Below are positions 1-9,601 of a stretch of 64,000 bases of DNA, piece after piece; within the stretch, counting starts at the first letter, position 1, and every line of letters starts with the position of its first letter. The notes below the pieces were generated by a model. The model was not told the DNA's origin, ran no database searches, and saw nothing but the letters and a program-made list of their open reading frames with translations. The stretch comes from Paenibacillus lycopersici (GTDB taxonomy: Bacteria; Bacillota; Bacilli; Paenibacillales; Paenibacillaceae). The position numbers were made by a program, and so were the translations under genes. The stretch is taken from NCBI RefSeq assembly GCF_010119935.1, contig NZ_CP048209.1, forward strand, positions 1,036,001 to 1,100,000, read 5' to 3'.

Positions 1-27
1 GGAGAAGGTCTGGAAGGATGCGATTCC

Positions 28-1506
28 ATGTCTGATGAAATAAGACAGCTTCCGAAGCTGTGGACTGGCGATCATTATAACGAAGGCATCGGCCGCGACG
101 ATATATTCGATAAATTGCGCGAGGAGTGCGGGGTGTTCGGCGCGTTTAACGTGCCGAATGCCTGCTCGCTCGGCTATTACGGCCTTCATGCGCTGCAGCA
201 CCGGGGCGAAGAGAGCGCCGGGATGGCGACGGTGGAGTCCGCGACCGGCAAGTTCTCGTACCATCGGAACATGGGGCTTGTTAAAGAAGTATTCGACGAA
301 GCCGCGCTCGAAGGCTTGCCCGGCGACCGCGTCATCGGGCATGTCCGGTATTCGACGGCTGGCGAGAGCAAGCTGGCGAACGCGCAGCCGCTGATTTTCA
401 AATACCGCGACGGCGATCTCGGCGTAGCGACGAACGGCAACATCGTGAATGCGCCGTCCATCCGCAAGGAACTGGAACATCAAGGCTCCATCTTCCAGAC
501 GTCGAGCGACACGGAAGTCATCGCGCATCTCATCGCTCGGTCCAGCAAGGATTTCGTCAGCGCGGCGAAAGACGCGCTGCAGCGCATTATCGGCGGCTTC
601 GCGTTCCTCCTCATGACGAACGACAAGCTGCTGGTCGCATCCGATCCGCACGGTTTGCGCCCGCTCGTGATGGGCCGCATGGGCGACGGCTACGTGTTCG
701 CTTCGGAGACTTGCGCGCTGGAAACCGTCGGCGCCGTCTATGAGCGCGACGTTCAGCCGGGCGAGCTGCTCATTCTCGATAAGGACGGCCTGCGCGTCGA
801 CCGGTTCGAGCGTTTGGAGCGCCGCGCGACCTGCGCGATGGAGTACATTTATTTTGCCCGTCCCGACAGCGACATCAACGGCATCAACCTCCATTCCGCG
901 CGCAAACGGATGGGGCAGAAGCTGGCGCTGGAAGCGTTCATCGACGCGGATATCGTGACCGGCGTGCCGGATTCCAGCATTTCCGCGGCGATCGGCTATG
1001 CCGAGCAGACGGGGATTCCGTACGAGCTGGGCCTGATCAAGAATAAGTACACGGGCCGGACGTTCATTCAGCCTTCCCAGGAGCTGCGCGAGAAGGGCGT
1101 CAAGATGAAGCTGTCCGCCGTCCGCAAAGTGGTGGAGGGCAAGCGCGTCGTCATGATCGACGACTCGATCGTCCGCGGCACGACGTCGCTGCGCATCGTC
1201 AACCTGCTTCGCGAAGCGGGGGCGACGGAAGTGCATGTATGTATCACGTCTCCGCCGTTCAAGAATCCTTGCTACTACGGCATCGATACGCCGGACCGCA
1301 AGGAGCTGATCGCGTCGCAGAAGAGCGTGGAGGAAATCCGTCAGGCGATCAATGCGGATTCGCTCTATTTCTTGAGCCATGACGGCTTCATCGAAGCGGT
1401 CGGCGGCAATGACGGCGAGTTCAACCGGGGCATGTGCCTCGCTTGCTTCGATAACGATTATCCGACACCGGTGGACCCGACGTCGGAGAAGAGCTGCAGC
1501 TGCTAG
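28..1506 (+). CDS. purF: Amidophosphoribosyltransferase PurF
   Basis: First committed step of de novo purine synthesis: PRPP plus glutamine gives phosphoribosylamine. The 492-residue protein has a propeptide that ends before the catalytic Cys34 (the sequence EECGVFGAF), an N-terminal Ntn glutaminase domain to about residue 245, and a C-terminal phosphoribosyltransferase domain with the PRPP-binding segment VMIDDSIVRGTT near residue 380. The C-terminal cysteines (CLACFDND and SCSC) fit the iron-sulphur type known from Bacillus subtilis PurF. The ATG at 28 follows a purine-rich stretch. The gene lies inside the pur operon, with purL presumably just upstream of the window. Certain by family. Confidence 0.97.
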   Translation: MSDEIRQLPKLWTGDHYNEGIGRDDIFDKLREECGVFGAFNVPNACSLGYYGLHALQHRGEESAGMATVESATGKFSYHRNMGLVKEVFDEAALEGLPGDRVIGHVRYSTAGESKLANAQPLIFKYRDGDLGVATNGNIVNAPSIRKELEHQGSIFQTSSDTEVIAHLIARSSKDFVSAAKDALQRIIGGFAFLLMTNDKLLVASDPHGLRPLVMGRMGDGYVFASETCALETVGAVYERDVQPGELLILDKDGLRVDRFERLERRATCAMEYIYFARPDSDINGINLHSARKRMGQKLALEAFIDADIVTGVPDSSISAAIGYAEQTGIPYELGLIKNKYTGRTFIQPSQELREKGVKMKLSAVRKVVEGKRVVMIDDSIVRGTTSLRIVNLLREAGATEVHVCITSPPFKNPCYYGIDTPDRKELIASQKSVEEIRQAINADSLYFLSHDGFIEAVGGNDGEFNRGMCLACFDNDYPTPVDPTSEKSCSC

Positions 1507-1534
1507 GGGCGCTTCGGCGATTGCGGGGGCCTGC

Positions 1535-1649
1535 GGCTGATGTGAGTCTCCGATCGCTGTTGTAATTGGATTTCTTGATTGATCAACCTTAGCGGTTGAA
1601 ATCCAATTACAAAGGCGACCACTATCGTTTCTACGACTTCACATCGGCC
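1535..1649. repeat. Long palindrome between purF and purM
   Basis: The 314-bp purF-purM gap has no gene. It holds a perfect 15-bp inverted repeat (TTGTAATTGGATTTC at 1560-1574 and its complement at 1598-1612). The loop contains a further TCAACC/GGTTGA stem. Weaker outer arms (GGCTGATGTGA at 1535 and TCACATCGGCC at 1639) extend it to about 115 bp. There is no T-run, so it is not a standard terminator. It could be an mRNA-processing or stability element, or a short palindromic mobile repeat. A second small hairpin (GCGGGAACGTCCCGC, about 1781-1795) sits just before the purM ribosome binding site. Confidence 0.6.
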
Positions 1650-1820
1650 TCCGGCCTTCTCATCACCGGCTTTATTTTCAATTAAGCTTGCGCTGCCTTC
1701 GGTTAGCTGCCGCTTATGTAGGACTTAACAATGCGAGACTCCCTCGCACTACCATAATGTATACCCCGGCTAACCCGGAGCGGGAACGTCCCGCAAAAAC
1801 CTTTAAGGAGCTGACCAGGA

Positions 1821-2867
1821 GTGGCAGAAGCGTATAAACAAGCCGGCGTCGACATCGCGGCGGGCAACGAAGCGGTCGAACGGATGAAGAAGCACGTGAA
1901 GACAACGTTCCGTCCGGAAGTGCTGACGGATCTTGGCGGTTTCGGCGGCTTGTTCGGACTGAACAAAGACAAGTACGAGGAGCCGGTGCTCGTGTCGGGC
2001 ACGGACGGCGTGGGCACGAAACTGAAGGTCGCTTTCGCGATGGACAAGCATGACACGATCGGCATCGACGCGGTCGCCATGTGCGTCAACGATATTATCG
2101 TGCAAGGCGCGGAGCCGCTGTTCTTCCTGGACTACCTCGCTTGCGGCAAAGTCGAGCCCGCGAAGATCGAAGCGATCGTCAAAGGCATCGCCGACGGCTG
2201 CGTACAGTCCGGCTGCGCCCTCATCGGCGGCGAAACGGCTGAAATGCCCGGCATGTACCAGGGCGACGAGTACGATATCGCCGGCTTCACGGTCGGCATC
2301 GTCGACAAGAAGAAAATCATCGACGGCAAGAACATTCAGCCGGGCGACGTGGTGCTTGGCCTCGCATCGAGCGGCATCCACAGCAACGGCTATTCGCTCG
2401 TTCGCCGCCTGCTGGTGGACGACTCCGGCTACAGCCTGGACGACAAGCTGCCTGAGCTTGGCGGCGAGCGCACGCTCGGCGAAGTGATCATCGAGCCGAC
2501 GCGCATTTACGTGAAATCGGTGCTGGAGCTGATCAACCGCGTAACGGTGAAGGGCATGGCGCATATTACGGGCGGCGGCTTCATCGAGAACATTCCGCGC
2601 GTGCTGCCGGACGGCGTGAACGTGGACATCGAGCTCGGCTCGTGGCCGATTCATCCGGTATTCAAGCTGATGCAGGCGAAAGGCGGCATCTCCGACCGCG
2701 ACATGTTCACGACGTTCAACATGGGCATCGGCATGGTCGTCGTCGTAGGCGCCGACCAAGCGGAAGAAGCGCTTCGCGCGGCGAAGGCGCTTGGCGAAGA
2801 CGCGTACATCCTCGGCAAAGTGACTTCGGGCAGCAAGATCGTCACGTTCGGAGGCGCCGAGCTGTAA
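1821..2867 (+). CDS. purM: Phosphoribosylformylglycinamidine cyclo-ligase (AIR synthetase) PurM
   Basis: ATP-dependent ring closure of FGAM to aminoimidazole ribotide. The 348-residue length is typical. The family motif [10 protein letters not shown] lies near residue 60 and the glycine-rich [12 protein letters not shown] near residue 250. The start is GTG at 1821, preceded by AAGGAG at about 1804. The last base of the stop codon is shared with the purN start (TAATG), so translation is probably coupled. The gap separating it from purF is unusually long for a pur operon. Confidence 0.96.
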   Translation: MAEAYKQAGVDIAAGNEAVERMKKHVKTTFRPEVLTDLGGFGGLFGLNKDKYEEPVLVSGTDGVGTKLKVAFAMDKHDTIGIDAVAMCVNDIIVQGAEPLFFLDYLACGKVEPAKIEAIVKGIADGCVQSGCALIGGETAEMPGMYQGDEYDIAGFTVGIVDKKKIIDGKNIQPGDVVLGLASSGIHSNGYSLVRRLLVDDSGYSLDDKLPELGGERTLGEVIIEPTRIYVKSVLELINRVTVKGMAHITGGGFIENIPRVLPDGVNVDIELGSWPIHPVFKLMQAKGGISDRDMFTTFNMGIGMVVVVGADQAEEALRAAKALGEDAYILGKVTSGSKIVTFGGAEL

Positions 2868-3496
2868 TGCCGGCCGGGAACGCGCCGCTGCGCGTCGCCG
2901 TGTTCGCCTCCGGCAGCGGCAGTAATTTTCAAGCGCTTGCCGAAGCGGCTCGCGATGGGGCCTTTCCGGCCGAAATCGCGCTGCTCGTCTGCGACAAGCC
3001 GGCGGCGAAAGTCGTACAGCGCGCCGAGGCGCTGGGCGTTCCGACCTTTCTTTTCGACCCGAAGTCGTACGCTTCGCGCGAAGCGTGCGAAGAAGAGATT
3101 GTCGGCCTTCTGGAACGGGAAGGCATCGAGCTGATCGTGCTCGCCGGTTATATGCGGCTCATTACCGACGTGCTCGTGAAGCCGTATTACGGCCGTATCA
3201 TCAATGTGCACCCGGCGCTGCTGCCCGCTTTTCCGGGCGTGCGCGGCATTCGTCAGGCGCTGGAATACGGCGTCAAGCTGACGGGCGTCACGGTTCATTT
3301 CGTGGACGGCGGCATGGACACGGGGCCGATCATCCTGCAGCGGGCGGTCGAGATCCGGGACGACGATACGGAAGAGACGCTGGCCGAGCGGATCCATGCG
3401 GTCGAGCACGAGCTGCTGCCGCTGGCGGTCCGCCGCATCGCCGAAGGACGCGTGACGCTGGACGGACGCCAAGTTACGGTGCGAAGCGGCGAGTAG
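2867..3496 (+). CDS. purN: Phosphoribosylglycinamide formyltransferase PurN
   Basis: Transfers a formyl group from 10-formyl-THF to GAR. The 209-residue protein begins [20 protein letters not shown] (phosphate-binding loop) and carries the catalytic signature NVHPALLPAFPG near residue 107, followed by GVTVHFVDGGMDTGPII. The ATG at 2867 overlaps the purM stop. A longer reading frame extends upstream inside purM but is not the gene. About 175 bp without a gene separates it from the AICAR formyltransferase gene. Confidence 0.95.
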   Translation: MPAGNAPLRVAVFASGSGSNFQALAEAARDGAFPAEIALLVCDKPAAKVVQRAEALGVPTFLFDPKSYASREACEEEIVGLLEREGIELIVLAGYMRLITDVLVKPYYGRIINVHPALLPAFPGVRGIRQALEYGVKLTGVTVHFVDGGMDTGPIILQRAVEIRDDDTEETLAERIHAVEHELLPLAVRRIAEGRVTLDGRQVTVRSGE

Positions 3497-3672
3497 GACG
3501 TACCCGTGCAGCTGGACGCATGCTTGCGCAGCTAACAGCTCACGACAGGGCGGGACGTAGGCCCGAAGGGGTTGTGCCTCGGCGGCAAGATTGGTTTGCA
3601 TCCGGAGCGGGGCTTCGATGAAGCATTTCACCTCCACCAATAGGGATATGAGAAAGGACGAAGAACGATATT

Positions 3673-4851
3673 ATGAGCGAAAAAGAAATTGCCCTCAGAT
3701 ACGGCATGAACCCTCATCAGAAGGATGCGAAGATTTACTCCGCGGACGGCCAGGCGCTTCCGCTGACCGTCGTGAACGGCGACCCGGGCTTCATCAATCT
3801 GCTCGACGCGCTGAACGCGTACCAGCTCGTGCGCGAGCTGCGCCAGGCGACGGGCCTTCCGGCCGCGGCTTCGTTCAAGCACGTGAGCCCGGCCGGCGCG
3901 GCCGTGTACGCGCCGATTCCGCCTGAACTCGCGAAAGCCTACTTCGTCGACGGCATGGAGCTGTCCGAGCTGGCGACGGCCTACGCGCGCGCACGCGGCG
4001 CGGACCGCATGTCTTCGTTCGGCGACGCAGCCGCGCTCAGCGATATCGTCGACGCTTCGACGGCGCAGCTGCTGAAGCGCGAAGTATCCGACCTCGTCGT
4101 GGCGCCGGGCTACACGCCGGAAGCGCTCGACATTCTGAAGCAGAAGAAGGGCGGCAAGTACCTGATTCTGCAAATCGATCCGAACTACGCGCCGGAGCCG
4201 GTCGAGACGCGCACGCTCTTCGGCATGAAAATGCAGCAAGAGCGCAACGGCGCGGTGCCGGATGCTTCGGTGTTCGATAAGGTCGTTACGGCGAACAAAG
4301 AGCTGACGGACAACGCGAAGCGCGACATGCTCGTAGCCCTTGTTACGCTGAAATACACGCAATCCAACTCGATCTGCTATACGCTTGACGGCCAGACGAT
4401 CGGCATCGGCGCAGGCCAGCAGTCGCGCATTCACTGCACGCGTCTTGCCGGCGACAAGGCGGACCGCTGGTATCTTCGCCAGCACCCTGCCGCGCTGAAC
4501 ATGAAGTTCCGCGAAGGCGTGTCGCGCGCGGAGCAGAACAACGCGATCGACCTGTGGCTCGAGGACGAAGTAACGCCGGTCGAACAAGCGGCATGGGAGC
4601 TTTGCTTCGAAGAAGTGCCCGCGCGCTTGACGCGCGAACAGAAGCGTGAATGGCTGAACGGCCTGCAGGGCGTCTCGTACGGCTCCGACGCCTTCCTGCC
4701 GTTCCGCGACAATCTCGACCGGGCAAGCCGCAGCGGCGTGAAATACGTCATTCAAGCCGGCAGCTCGATGCGCGACGAAGAGGTCGTGCAAGCGGCGAAC
4801 GACTACAATATGGTCATGGTATACTCGGGCGTACGCCTGTTCCATCACTGA
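3673..4851 (+). CDS. Stand-alone AICAR formyltransferase (PurH C-terminal domain only)
   Basis: Formylates AICAR to FAICAR with 10-formyl-THF. The 392-residue protein matches only the AICAR transformylase half of PurH. It starts at LRYGMNPHQKDAKIY and contains SFKHVSPAGAAVY, where the Lys-His pair belongs to the active site, then GIGAGQQSRIHCTRLAGDKA and the C-terminal YSGVRLFHH. The N-terminal MGS-like IMP cyclohydrolase domain of the usual ~515-residue PurH is absent. The ATG at 3673 follows AAAGGACGAAG. The neighbouring PurO-type gene supplies the missing activity, so this is a genuine split pathway and not a truncation. It could be mis-annotated as a partial purH. Confidence 0.92.
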   Translation: MSEKEIALRYGMNPHQKDAKIYSADGQALPLTVVNGDPGFINLLDALNAYQLVRELRQATGLPAAASFKHVSPAGAAVYAPIPPELAKAYFVDGMELSELATAYARARGADRMSSFGDAAALSDIVDASTAQLLKREVSDLVVAPGYTPEALDILKQKKGGKYLILQIDPNYAPEPVETRTLFGMKMQQERNGAVPDASVFDKVVTANKELTDNAKRDMLVALVTLKYTQSNSICYTLDGQTIGIGAGQQSRIHCTRLAGDKADRWYLRQHPAALNMKFREGVSRAEQNNAIDLWLEDEVTPVEQAAWELCFEEVPARLTREQKREWLNGLQGVSYGSDAFLPFRDNLDRASRSGVKYVIQAGSSMRDEEVVQAANDYNMVMVYSGVRLFHH

Positions 4852-4932
4852 GACGATGCGTTCGAAGCAGTTTTGTATACTTTGCCGGTAAATCGGCTCC
4901 AGGCTTCACGCAAAACTTAGGAGGTGGCGAGG

Positions 4933-5691
4933 ATGTCCACGAACACAACGACGAAGTGGAAGACGCTGGCGGATGCGACCGTGCAGCGTTTGCAAGATAA
5001 CAGTTATCCGGGACGCGGTATCGTCATCGGCTTGACGCCGGACGCGACGCGCTACGTGCAGGTTTATTGGATCATGGGACGGAGCGAGAACAGCCGCAAC
5101 CGCGTCTTCATCCCCGAAGCGAACGGCTTCCTGCGGACGGAAGCGCGCGACCCGGCGAAGCTGACCGATCCGTCGCTCATCATTTACTACCCGCTTCGCC
5201 ATGAGGGCGGCGCGCATATCGTCACGAACGGCGACCAGACCGATACGATCTGGGAAGCGATCAAGTCCGGGGGCACGTTCGAGCAGGCGCTCGCCAAGCG
5301 GACGTACGAGCCGGACCCGCCGAATTTCACGCCGCGCATCTCGGGCATCGTCGATCTGAACGATGCGCAGAACGCGTACAAGCTGTCGATTCTGAAATCG
5401 AACGAGAACGACGAGTCGCAGACGAAACGGCATTATTTCCATTACGAGAACGCGATCGCGGGCTACGGCCACTTCATCTCCACGTACGTGGGCGACGGCA
5501 ATCCGCTGCCTTCGTTCGCCGGCGAGCCGCAAGTGGCGCCGCTGTTCGACGATGCGCAGGAGACGGCCGATTTCTATTGGAACCTGCTGAACGCGGACAA
5601 CAAAATCTCCTTGCTCGTCAAAACGATCCGCATCGCGGACGGCGAGACGACGCTGACGGTCGTGAACCGTCCAGCCGAAGGGGGCGCGTAA
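4933..5691 (+). CDS. purO: PurO-type IMP cyclohydrolase
   Basis: Predicted to close FAICAR to IMP. The 252-residue protein resembles the archaeal-type IMP cyclohydrolase family (PF07826-like): N-terminal NSYPGRGIVIGLTPD, then YWIMGRSENSRNR and IIYYPLRH. It is unrelated to the MGS-like domain of PurH. The ATG at 4933 is chosen because AGGAGG ends 8 bp upstream; an in-frame GTG at 4924 lies inside that ribosome binding site. It sits between the AICAR formyltransferase and purD, exactly where the second half of PurH activity would be expected. Confidence 0.88.
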   Translation: MSTNTTTKWKTLADATVQRLQDNSYPGRGIVIGLTPDATRYVQVYWIMGRSENSRNRVFIPEANGFLRTEARDPAKLTDPSLIIYYPLRHEGGAHIVTNGDQTDTIWEAIKSGGTFEQALAKRTYEPDPPNFTPRISGIVDLNDAQNAYKLSILKSNENDESQTKRHYFHYENAIAGYGHFISTYVGDGNPLPSFAGEPQVAPLFDDAQETADFYWNLLNADNKISLLVKTIRIADGETTLTVVNRPAEGGA

Positions 5692-5694
5692 GCG

Positions 5695-6960
5695 ATGCGT
5701 ATTATGGTCATCGGCAGCGGCGGCCGCGAGCATGCCATCGTCTGGGCGCTCCAGAAGAGCGAGAAGGTCGGCAAAATCTTCTGCGCGCCGGGCAACGCGG
5801 GCATCGCGGAGCTGGCCGAATGCGTGCCGATTCCGGTTAACCGGTTCAGCGATCTGATTCAGTTCGCCGGCGACAACGAAGTGGACCTCGTCGTGGTCGG
5901 TCCCGACGATCCGCTTGCGGAAGGCATCGTGGACGCATTCGAAGAGCGCGACATCCCGGTTTACGGCCCGCGCAAGAACGCGGCCGAAATCGAAGGCAGC
6001 AAGATTTTCATGAAAAACCTGCTGAAGAAGTACAACATCCCAACGGCAAAATACGAAACGTTCACCGATTATGAGTCTGCGCTCGCGTATTTGCAGCAGC
6101 AGCAGGCGCCGATCGTCGTGAAGGCGGACGGCCTGGCCGCAGGCAAAGGCGTAACGGTCGCGTACTCGCTGCAGGAAGCGGAAGAAGCGCTGCACGGCAT
6201 GATGGTCGGCAAGGTGTTCGGCGAATCCGGCGGTAGCGTCGTGATCGAAGAATTCCTGGAAGGCCAGGAGATGTCCATTCTCGCTTTCGTGGACGGCGCG
6301 ACTGTTCGCGCGATGGTGCCCGCGCAGGACCATAAGCCGGTGTACGATAACGATAAGGGTCCGAATACGGGTGGCATGGGCACCTACTCCCCGCTGCCGC
6401 ATATCGATCCCGCGCTTGTGGAAGACGCGATCGAGAACATCATCAAGCCGACGGCCCAAGCGATGGTCAGCGAAGGCCGCCCGTTCCGCGGCGTCCTCTT
6501 CGCGGGCCTGATGATCACGAAGGACGGCGTCAAGACGATCGAGTTCAACGCGCGCATGGGCGATCCGGAAACGCAGGTCGTGCTGCCGCGTCTCAAAACC
6601 GATCTGCTCGACATCATCCTCGCTTCGCTGAACGGCCGCCTGGAGCAGCTGGACATCGAATGGAGCGAGGAAGCGGCGGTGTGCGTCATTGCCGCATCGG
6701 AGGGCTATCCGGGTCCGTACCCGAAAGGGCTGCCGATTACCGGCCTTGAAGCGGCCAAAGGGCAAGGCGCGCTGATCTTCCACGCCGGCACGTCGCTGAA
6801 AGACGGCAGCATCGTCACGAACGGCGGCCGCGTGCTCGGCATCGTCGGCCGCGGCCGCGACATCGCGGAAGCGCGCGCCCGCGCGTACGAAGCGGTGTCG
6901 GCGATTCATTTCGACGGCATGCACTGCCGGACGGATATCGCGGCCAAAGCGCTGCGTTAG
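5695..6960 (+). CDS. purD: Phosphoribosylamine-glycine ligase PurD
   Basis: ATP-grasp enzyme making GAR from phosphoribosylamine, glycine and ATP. The 421-residue length is typical. The N-terminus is MRIMVIGSGGREHAIVWAL, followed by VKADGLAAGKGV in the ATP-grasp fold, GPNTGGMGTYSP near residue 222 and EFNARMGDPETQ near residue 283. It starts 3 bp after the PurO-type gene. A strong terminator follows, so this is the last gene of the pur operon. Confidence 0.97.
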   Translation: MRIMVIGSGGREHAIVWALQKSEKVGKIFCAPGNAGIAELAECVPIPVNRFSDLIQFAGDNEVDLVVVGPDDPLAEGIVDAFEERDIPVYGPRKNAAEIEGSKIFMKNLLKKYNIPTAKYETFTDYESALAYLQQQQAPIVVKADGLAAGKGVTVAYSLQEAEEALHGMMVGKVFGESGGSVVIEEFLEGQEMSILAFVDGATVRAMVPAQDHKPVYDNDKGPNTGGMGTYSPLPHIDPALVEDAIENIIKPTAQAMVSEGRPFRGVLFAGLMITKDGVKTIEFNARMGDPETQVVLPRLKTDLLDIILASLNGRLEQLDIEWSEEAAVCVIAASEGYPGPYPKGLPITGLEAAKGQGALIFHAGTSLKDGSIVTNGGRVLGIVGRGRDIAEARARAYEAVSAIHFDGMHCRTDIAAKALR

Positions 6961-6989
6961 TTTTTGACTAATGCTCTATTGCTTACATA

Positions 6990-7034
6990 AGCTGTCCCGC
7001 GCGTCATGAATCATGGCGGCGGGACGGCTTTTTG
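6990..7034 (+). terminator. Rho-independent terminator of the pur operon
   Basis: AGCTGTCCCGC at 6990 pairs with GCGGGACGGCT at 7019 and is followed by a run of T. It lies 30 bp after the purD stop. Confidence 0.85.
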
Positions 7035-7152
7035 TTTGGAGCTGGAAGAGGAATCCAGCCGGATGTTACTGCTTTGTAACGACTCGTATCCCCGAATCTA
7101 TTACGATTAGAGTATAGTTAATAGAGTAGCGTAGATTTCGGGGGATAACGAC

Positions 7153-8130
7153 ATGCGGCTCGCAGAGCAACGAGGACTCATCGGGCGTTTAGCCCTTCTG
7201 ATATTGGCAACGATGATGATAGGCAGCTTGGCGCTCGCGGCAGGCTGCGGCGTTCAGACGAAATACGACACGTCCGCCGATGCCGGCAGCGGCAAGCGAG
7301 GAGCGGACGGCGCGACGGCCGGAGGAGACCAAGCTGCCGCGAACGGCTCCGGCGGAGCCGTGACTGCGGGTGCGGGATCGACGTCCGCGAACCACGACGG
7401 CGGCGCGGGGCAAACGGGGAATAACGGCCCTTCGGCGCCGCCGTCCCATCCGCCCGCGCCGCCGGTCAAGCTGGACAGGCCGACGGCGCCCGCGATGGCC
7501 TACACGGGCAAGAACGGCGCCAAGCTGGTCGCGCTGACCTTCGACGACGGACCGGACAACCGGTATACGCCGGCAATACTGGATATATTGAAAGCACAGC
7601 ATGTACACGGCACCTTCTTCACCGTCGGCGTTCAAGTAAAACGCTACCCGGCGGTCATGAAGCGGATCGTGAAGGAAGGGCACGAGATCGGCAATCACAG
7701 CTACTCGCATCCGGACCTGTCCAAGCTTGACTGCGCGCATGTTCTCAATCAAATTAAATGGACGGACACCTTGATCGACCGGGAGGCCGGCTTCGTGCCG
7801 AGACTGGTGCGAGCACCTTACGGAGCGGCTTCGCCGCTGCTGAAGCAGATCGTGGCGGATAACGGGCGGCGGCTGATTAATTGGACGGTGGACACGCGGG
7901 ACTGGGACGGCAGCACGGTGCCGGCCATGCGCGCCAACGTGAACAAGAACACGCATCCCGGCGGCATTATTCTGATGCATTCCTTCGGAAGCAAGCGCGT
8001 CGGCAACACGGTGGAGCTGCTTCCGCTCATCATTAAAGATTTAAGGCTCAAGGGCTACGCCTTCGTAACGGTGAGCGAGCTATTGGACGCGAAAGCCCGC
8101 AGCGAACAGGCGGCCGCGAAGAAGAAATAA
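7153..8130 (+). CDS. Polysaccharide deacetylase lipoprotein (NodB domain, CE4)
   Basis: Probable cell-wall or chitin/peptidoglycan deacetylase anchored outside the membrane. The 325-residue protein starts with a basic N-terminus, a hydrophobic segment and the lipobox LAAGC at about residues 28-32. A low-complexity Gly/Ala/Pro spacer (about 40-115) leads to a NodB domain with the metal Asp pair in LTFDDGPD, the His pair in GNHSYSHPDL, and later RAPYGA and ILMHSFG. All classic CE4 motifs are present. The ATG at 7153 follows GGGGGATAACG. It forms a pair with the next lipoprotein, 21 bp downstream. Confidence 0.9.
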   Translation: MRLAEQRGLIGRLALLILATMMIGSLALAAGCGVQTKYDTSADAGSGKRGADGATAGGDQAAANGSGGAVTAGAGSTSANHDGGAGQTGNNGPSAPPSHPPAPPVKLDRPTAPAMAYTGKNGAKLVALTFDDGPDNRYTPAILDILKAQHVHGTFFTVGVQVKRYPAVMKRIVKEGHEIGNHSYSHPDLSKLDCAHVLNQIKWTDTLIDREAGFVPRLVRAPYGAASPLLKQIVADNGRRLINWTVDTRDWDGSTVPAMRANVNKNTHPGGIILMHSFGSKRVGNTVELLPLIIKDLRLKGYAFVTVSELLDAKARSEQAAAKKK

Positions 8131-8151
8131 CACGGGAAGGAGCTGCATGGA

Positions 8152-9561
8152 TTGCGAGTACAGCGTATATTACGAGCGGCGTCTCGAACGGCGCTCCTTC
8201 TCGCGGGGCTGGCCGGGTTGATGGCGGCCGCAGGCTGCCGGTATACGACAACGCCGGCCGATCTGCTGCTGACCCCGCGGTCGACGCCGGGCAATGCCGC
8301 GTTGACCGAGGCGCTGCACGGCCTTCTCCCCGTTACGGCCAAGCTGGCGGTCGTCACGCATGAGAGCTCCAACGCGTCGATCTTGCAACTGGACGGAGAC
8401 GGCGACGGCCGCATGGAGGCCTTCGTCGTGTTCGCGGACGAGAGCGGCACCACCCGCGTGATGGTGCTCGAGCAGTCCGGGACGAGCTGGAAGCGGCGGT
8501 TTGTGTTCGCGGAGTCGTCCGCCTACGGGGTCGACGTGCTTCGCGTGGCGGATCTCGACCGCGACGGCCGGCCGGAGCTTATGATCGGCTGGAACCAGTT
8601 CGGCGAGCCGCAGCATATGTTGACGCTGTACCACATGCCTCCGAGCGAGGACTATCCGACCGCGCCGAAGCCGATCGCGGAGCTGCCCTACGACACGATG
8701 GGGATCGGCGACGGCAACGGCGACGGCAACCCGGAGATCGGCTTGGTTACCCTGCACCGGCTCAAAATGACCGCTTCGATCGGCTTGTATCAGTTCCGCG
8801 AGGACAAGGTGAGCAAGGTGGCTTCCGCCCTGCTCGACGGATCGGTCAACGGGTACATGCAGGTGACGCTGGGCCAGCTCGCGCCGGGCAAGTACGGCGT
8901 AACGACGGACGCGGCGATCGGCGCCAACTCTTCGATTTCCACGATGATGGTGTGGAGCGCCGGCAAGCTCGTCCGCATTTATCCGCCGCAAACGTCGAGC
9001 GAAGACAATGTGCAGACGAACGCCAACGCGGTGCTGAGCGGGGACGCCAACGGCGACGGCATCATCGACGTGCATGTGCTGCGCGAAGCGCCGGGCCAGT
9101 CGGAAGGCGTGCCGTACAGCGGTCTGCTGTGGATCGAGGAGTACCGGCAGTGGGACGGCAAGAACGGGTTTTATCTGGCCGGCAGCCGCTACTACGATTC
9201 GAACGGCATGTACGAGATCGGCATTCCGCTCTCGTGGAGCGGCTATACGTTCCGGCGGCCGGCCGGCGGCGGGAGCGGCGACATCGCGTTGGATGCCTAT
9301 GACGTCAGGACGGGCGAACGCGAGGAGATCCTGACCGTAAGGACGGTGCCGCTTGCCGACTGGGGCAGCCAGGAAGGGAAGTTGCAGAACGCGGACAGCC
9401 GGTATCTGGAGCTCGGCCGGGGGAACGGACTGGTGTATTTCGCTGTATGGCACGACCGGCAGCCGGACGACGGGCCGAACATAGAGACGGAAGCAGCGAA
9501 GCAAGGGGACTTCCCGCCGGATGAAGCGGAGATGAAGCGCTTGTTCAAGCTGCTGCCGTAA
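8152..9561 (+). CDS. Lipoprotein with Ca-binding-like (FG-GAP/VCBS-type) repeats
   Basis: Function unknown. The 469-residue exported protein begins at TTG 8152, the only start in frame that fits GGAAGGAG at about 8134. A nearby ATG at 8147 is out of frame. A signal peptide ends at the lipobox MAAAGC. The body carries repeated acidic loops of the type seen in FG-GAP/VCBS propeller or EF-hand-like motifs: DGDGDGRMEAFV, DLDRDGRPELMIGW, DGNGDGNPEIG and DANGDGIIDV. It probably folds as an extracytoplasmic beta-propeller. It lies directly upstream of a two-component system and could feed a surface signal to it, but that is inference. Confidence 0.75.
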   Translation: MRVQRILRAASRTALLLAGLAGLMAAAGCRYTTTPADLLLTPRSTPGNAALTEALHGLLPVTAKLAVVTHESSNASILQLDGDGDGRMEAFVVFADESGTTRVMVLEQSGTSWKRRFVFAESSAYGVDVLRVADLDRDGRPELMIGWNQFGEPQHMLTLYHMPPSEDYPTAPKPIAELPYDTMGIGDGNGDGNPEIGLVTLHRLKMTASIGLYQFREDKVSKVASALLDGSVNGYMQVTLGQLAPGKYGVTTDAAIGANSSISTMMVWSAGKLVRIYPPQTSSEDNVQTNANAVLSGDANGDGIIDVHVLREAPGQSEGVPYSGLLWIEEYRQWDGKNGFYLAGSRYYDSNGMYEIGIPLSWSGYTFRRPAGGGSGDIALDAYDVRTGEREEILTVRTVPLADWGSQEGKLQNADSRYLELGRGNGLVYFAVWHDRQPDDGPNIETEAAKQGDFPPDEAEMKRLFKLLP

Positions 9562-9601
9562 GACAAAGACAGGACGATGAAGGCAAAAGGGGGAACGCCG
9601 C

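Noticed and set aside
1803..2759. 318-residue frame on the minus strand opposite purM
   Set aside because: His/Val/Arg-rich shadow of the GC-rich purM codons; purM itself is certain.
4906..6924. 672-residue frame on the minus strand opposite the PurO-type gene and purD
   Set aside because: Its length comes only from high GC third positions in two well-supported plus-strand genes; no family motif.
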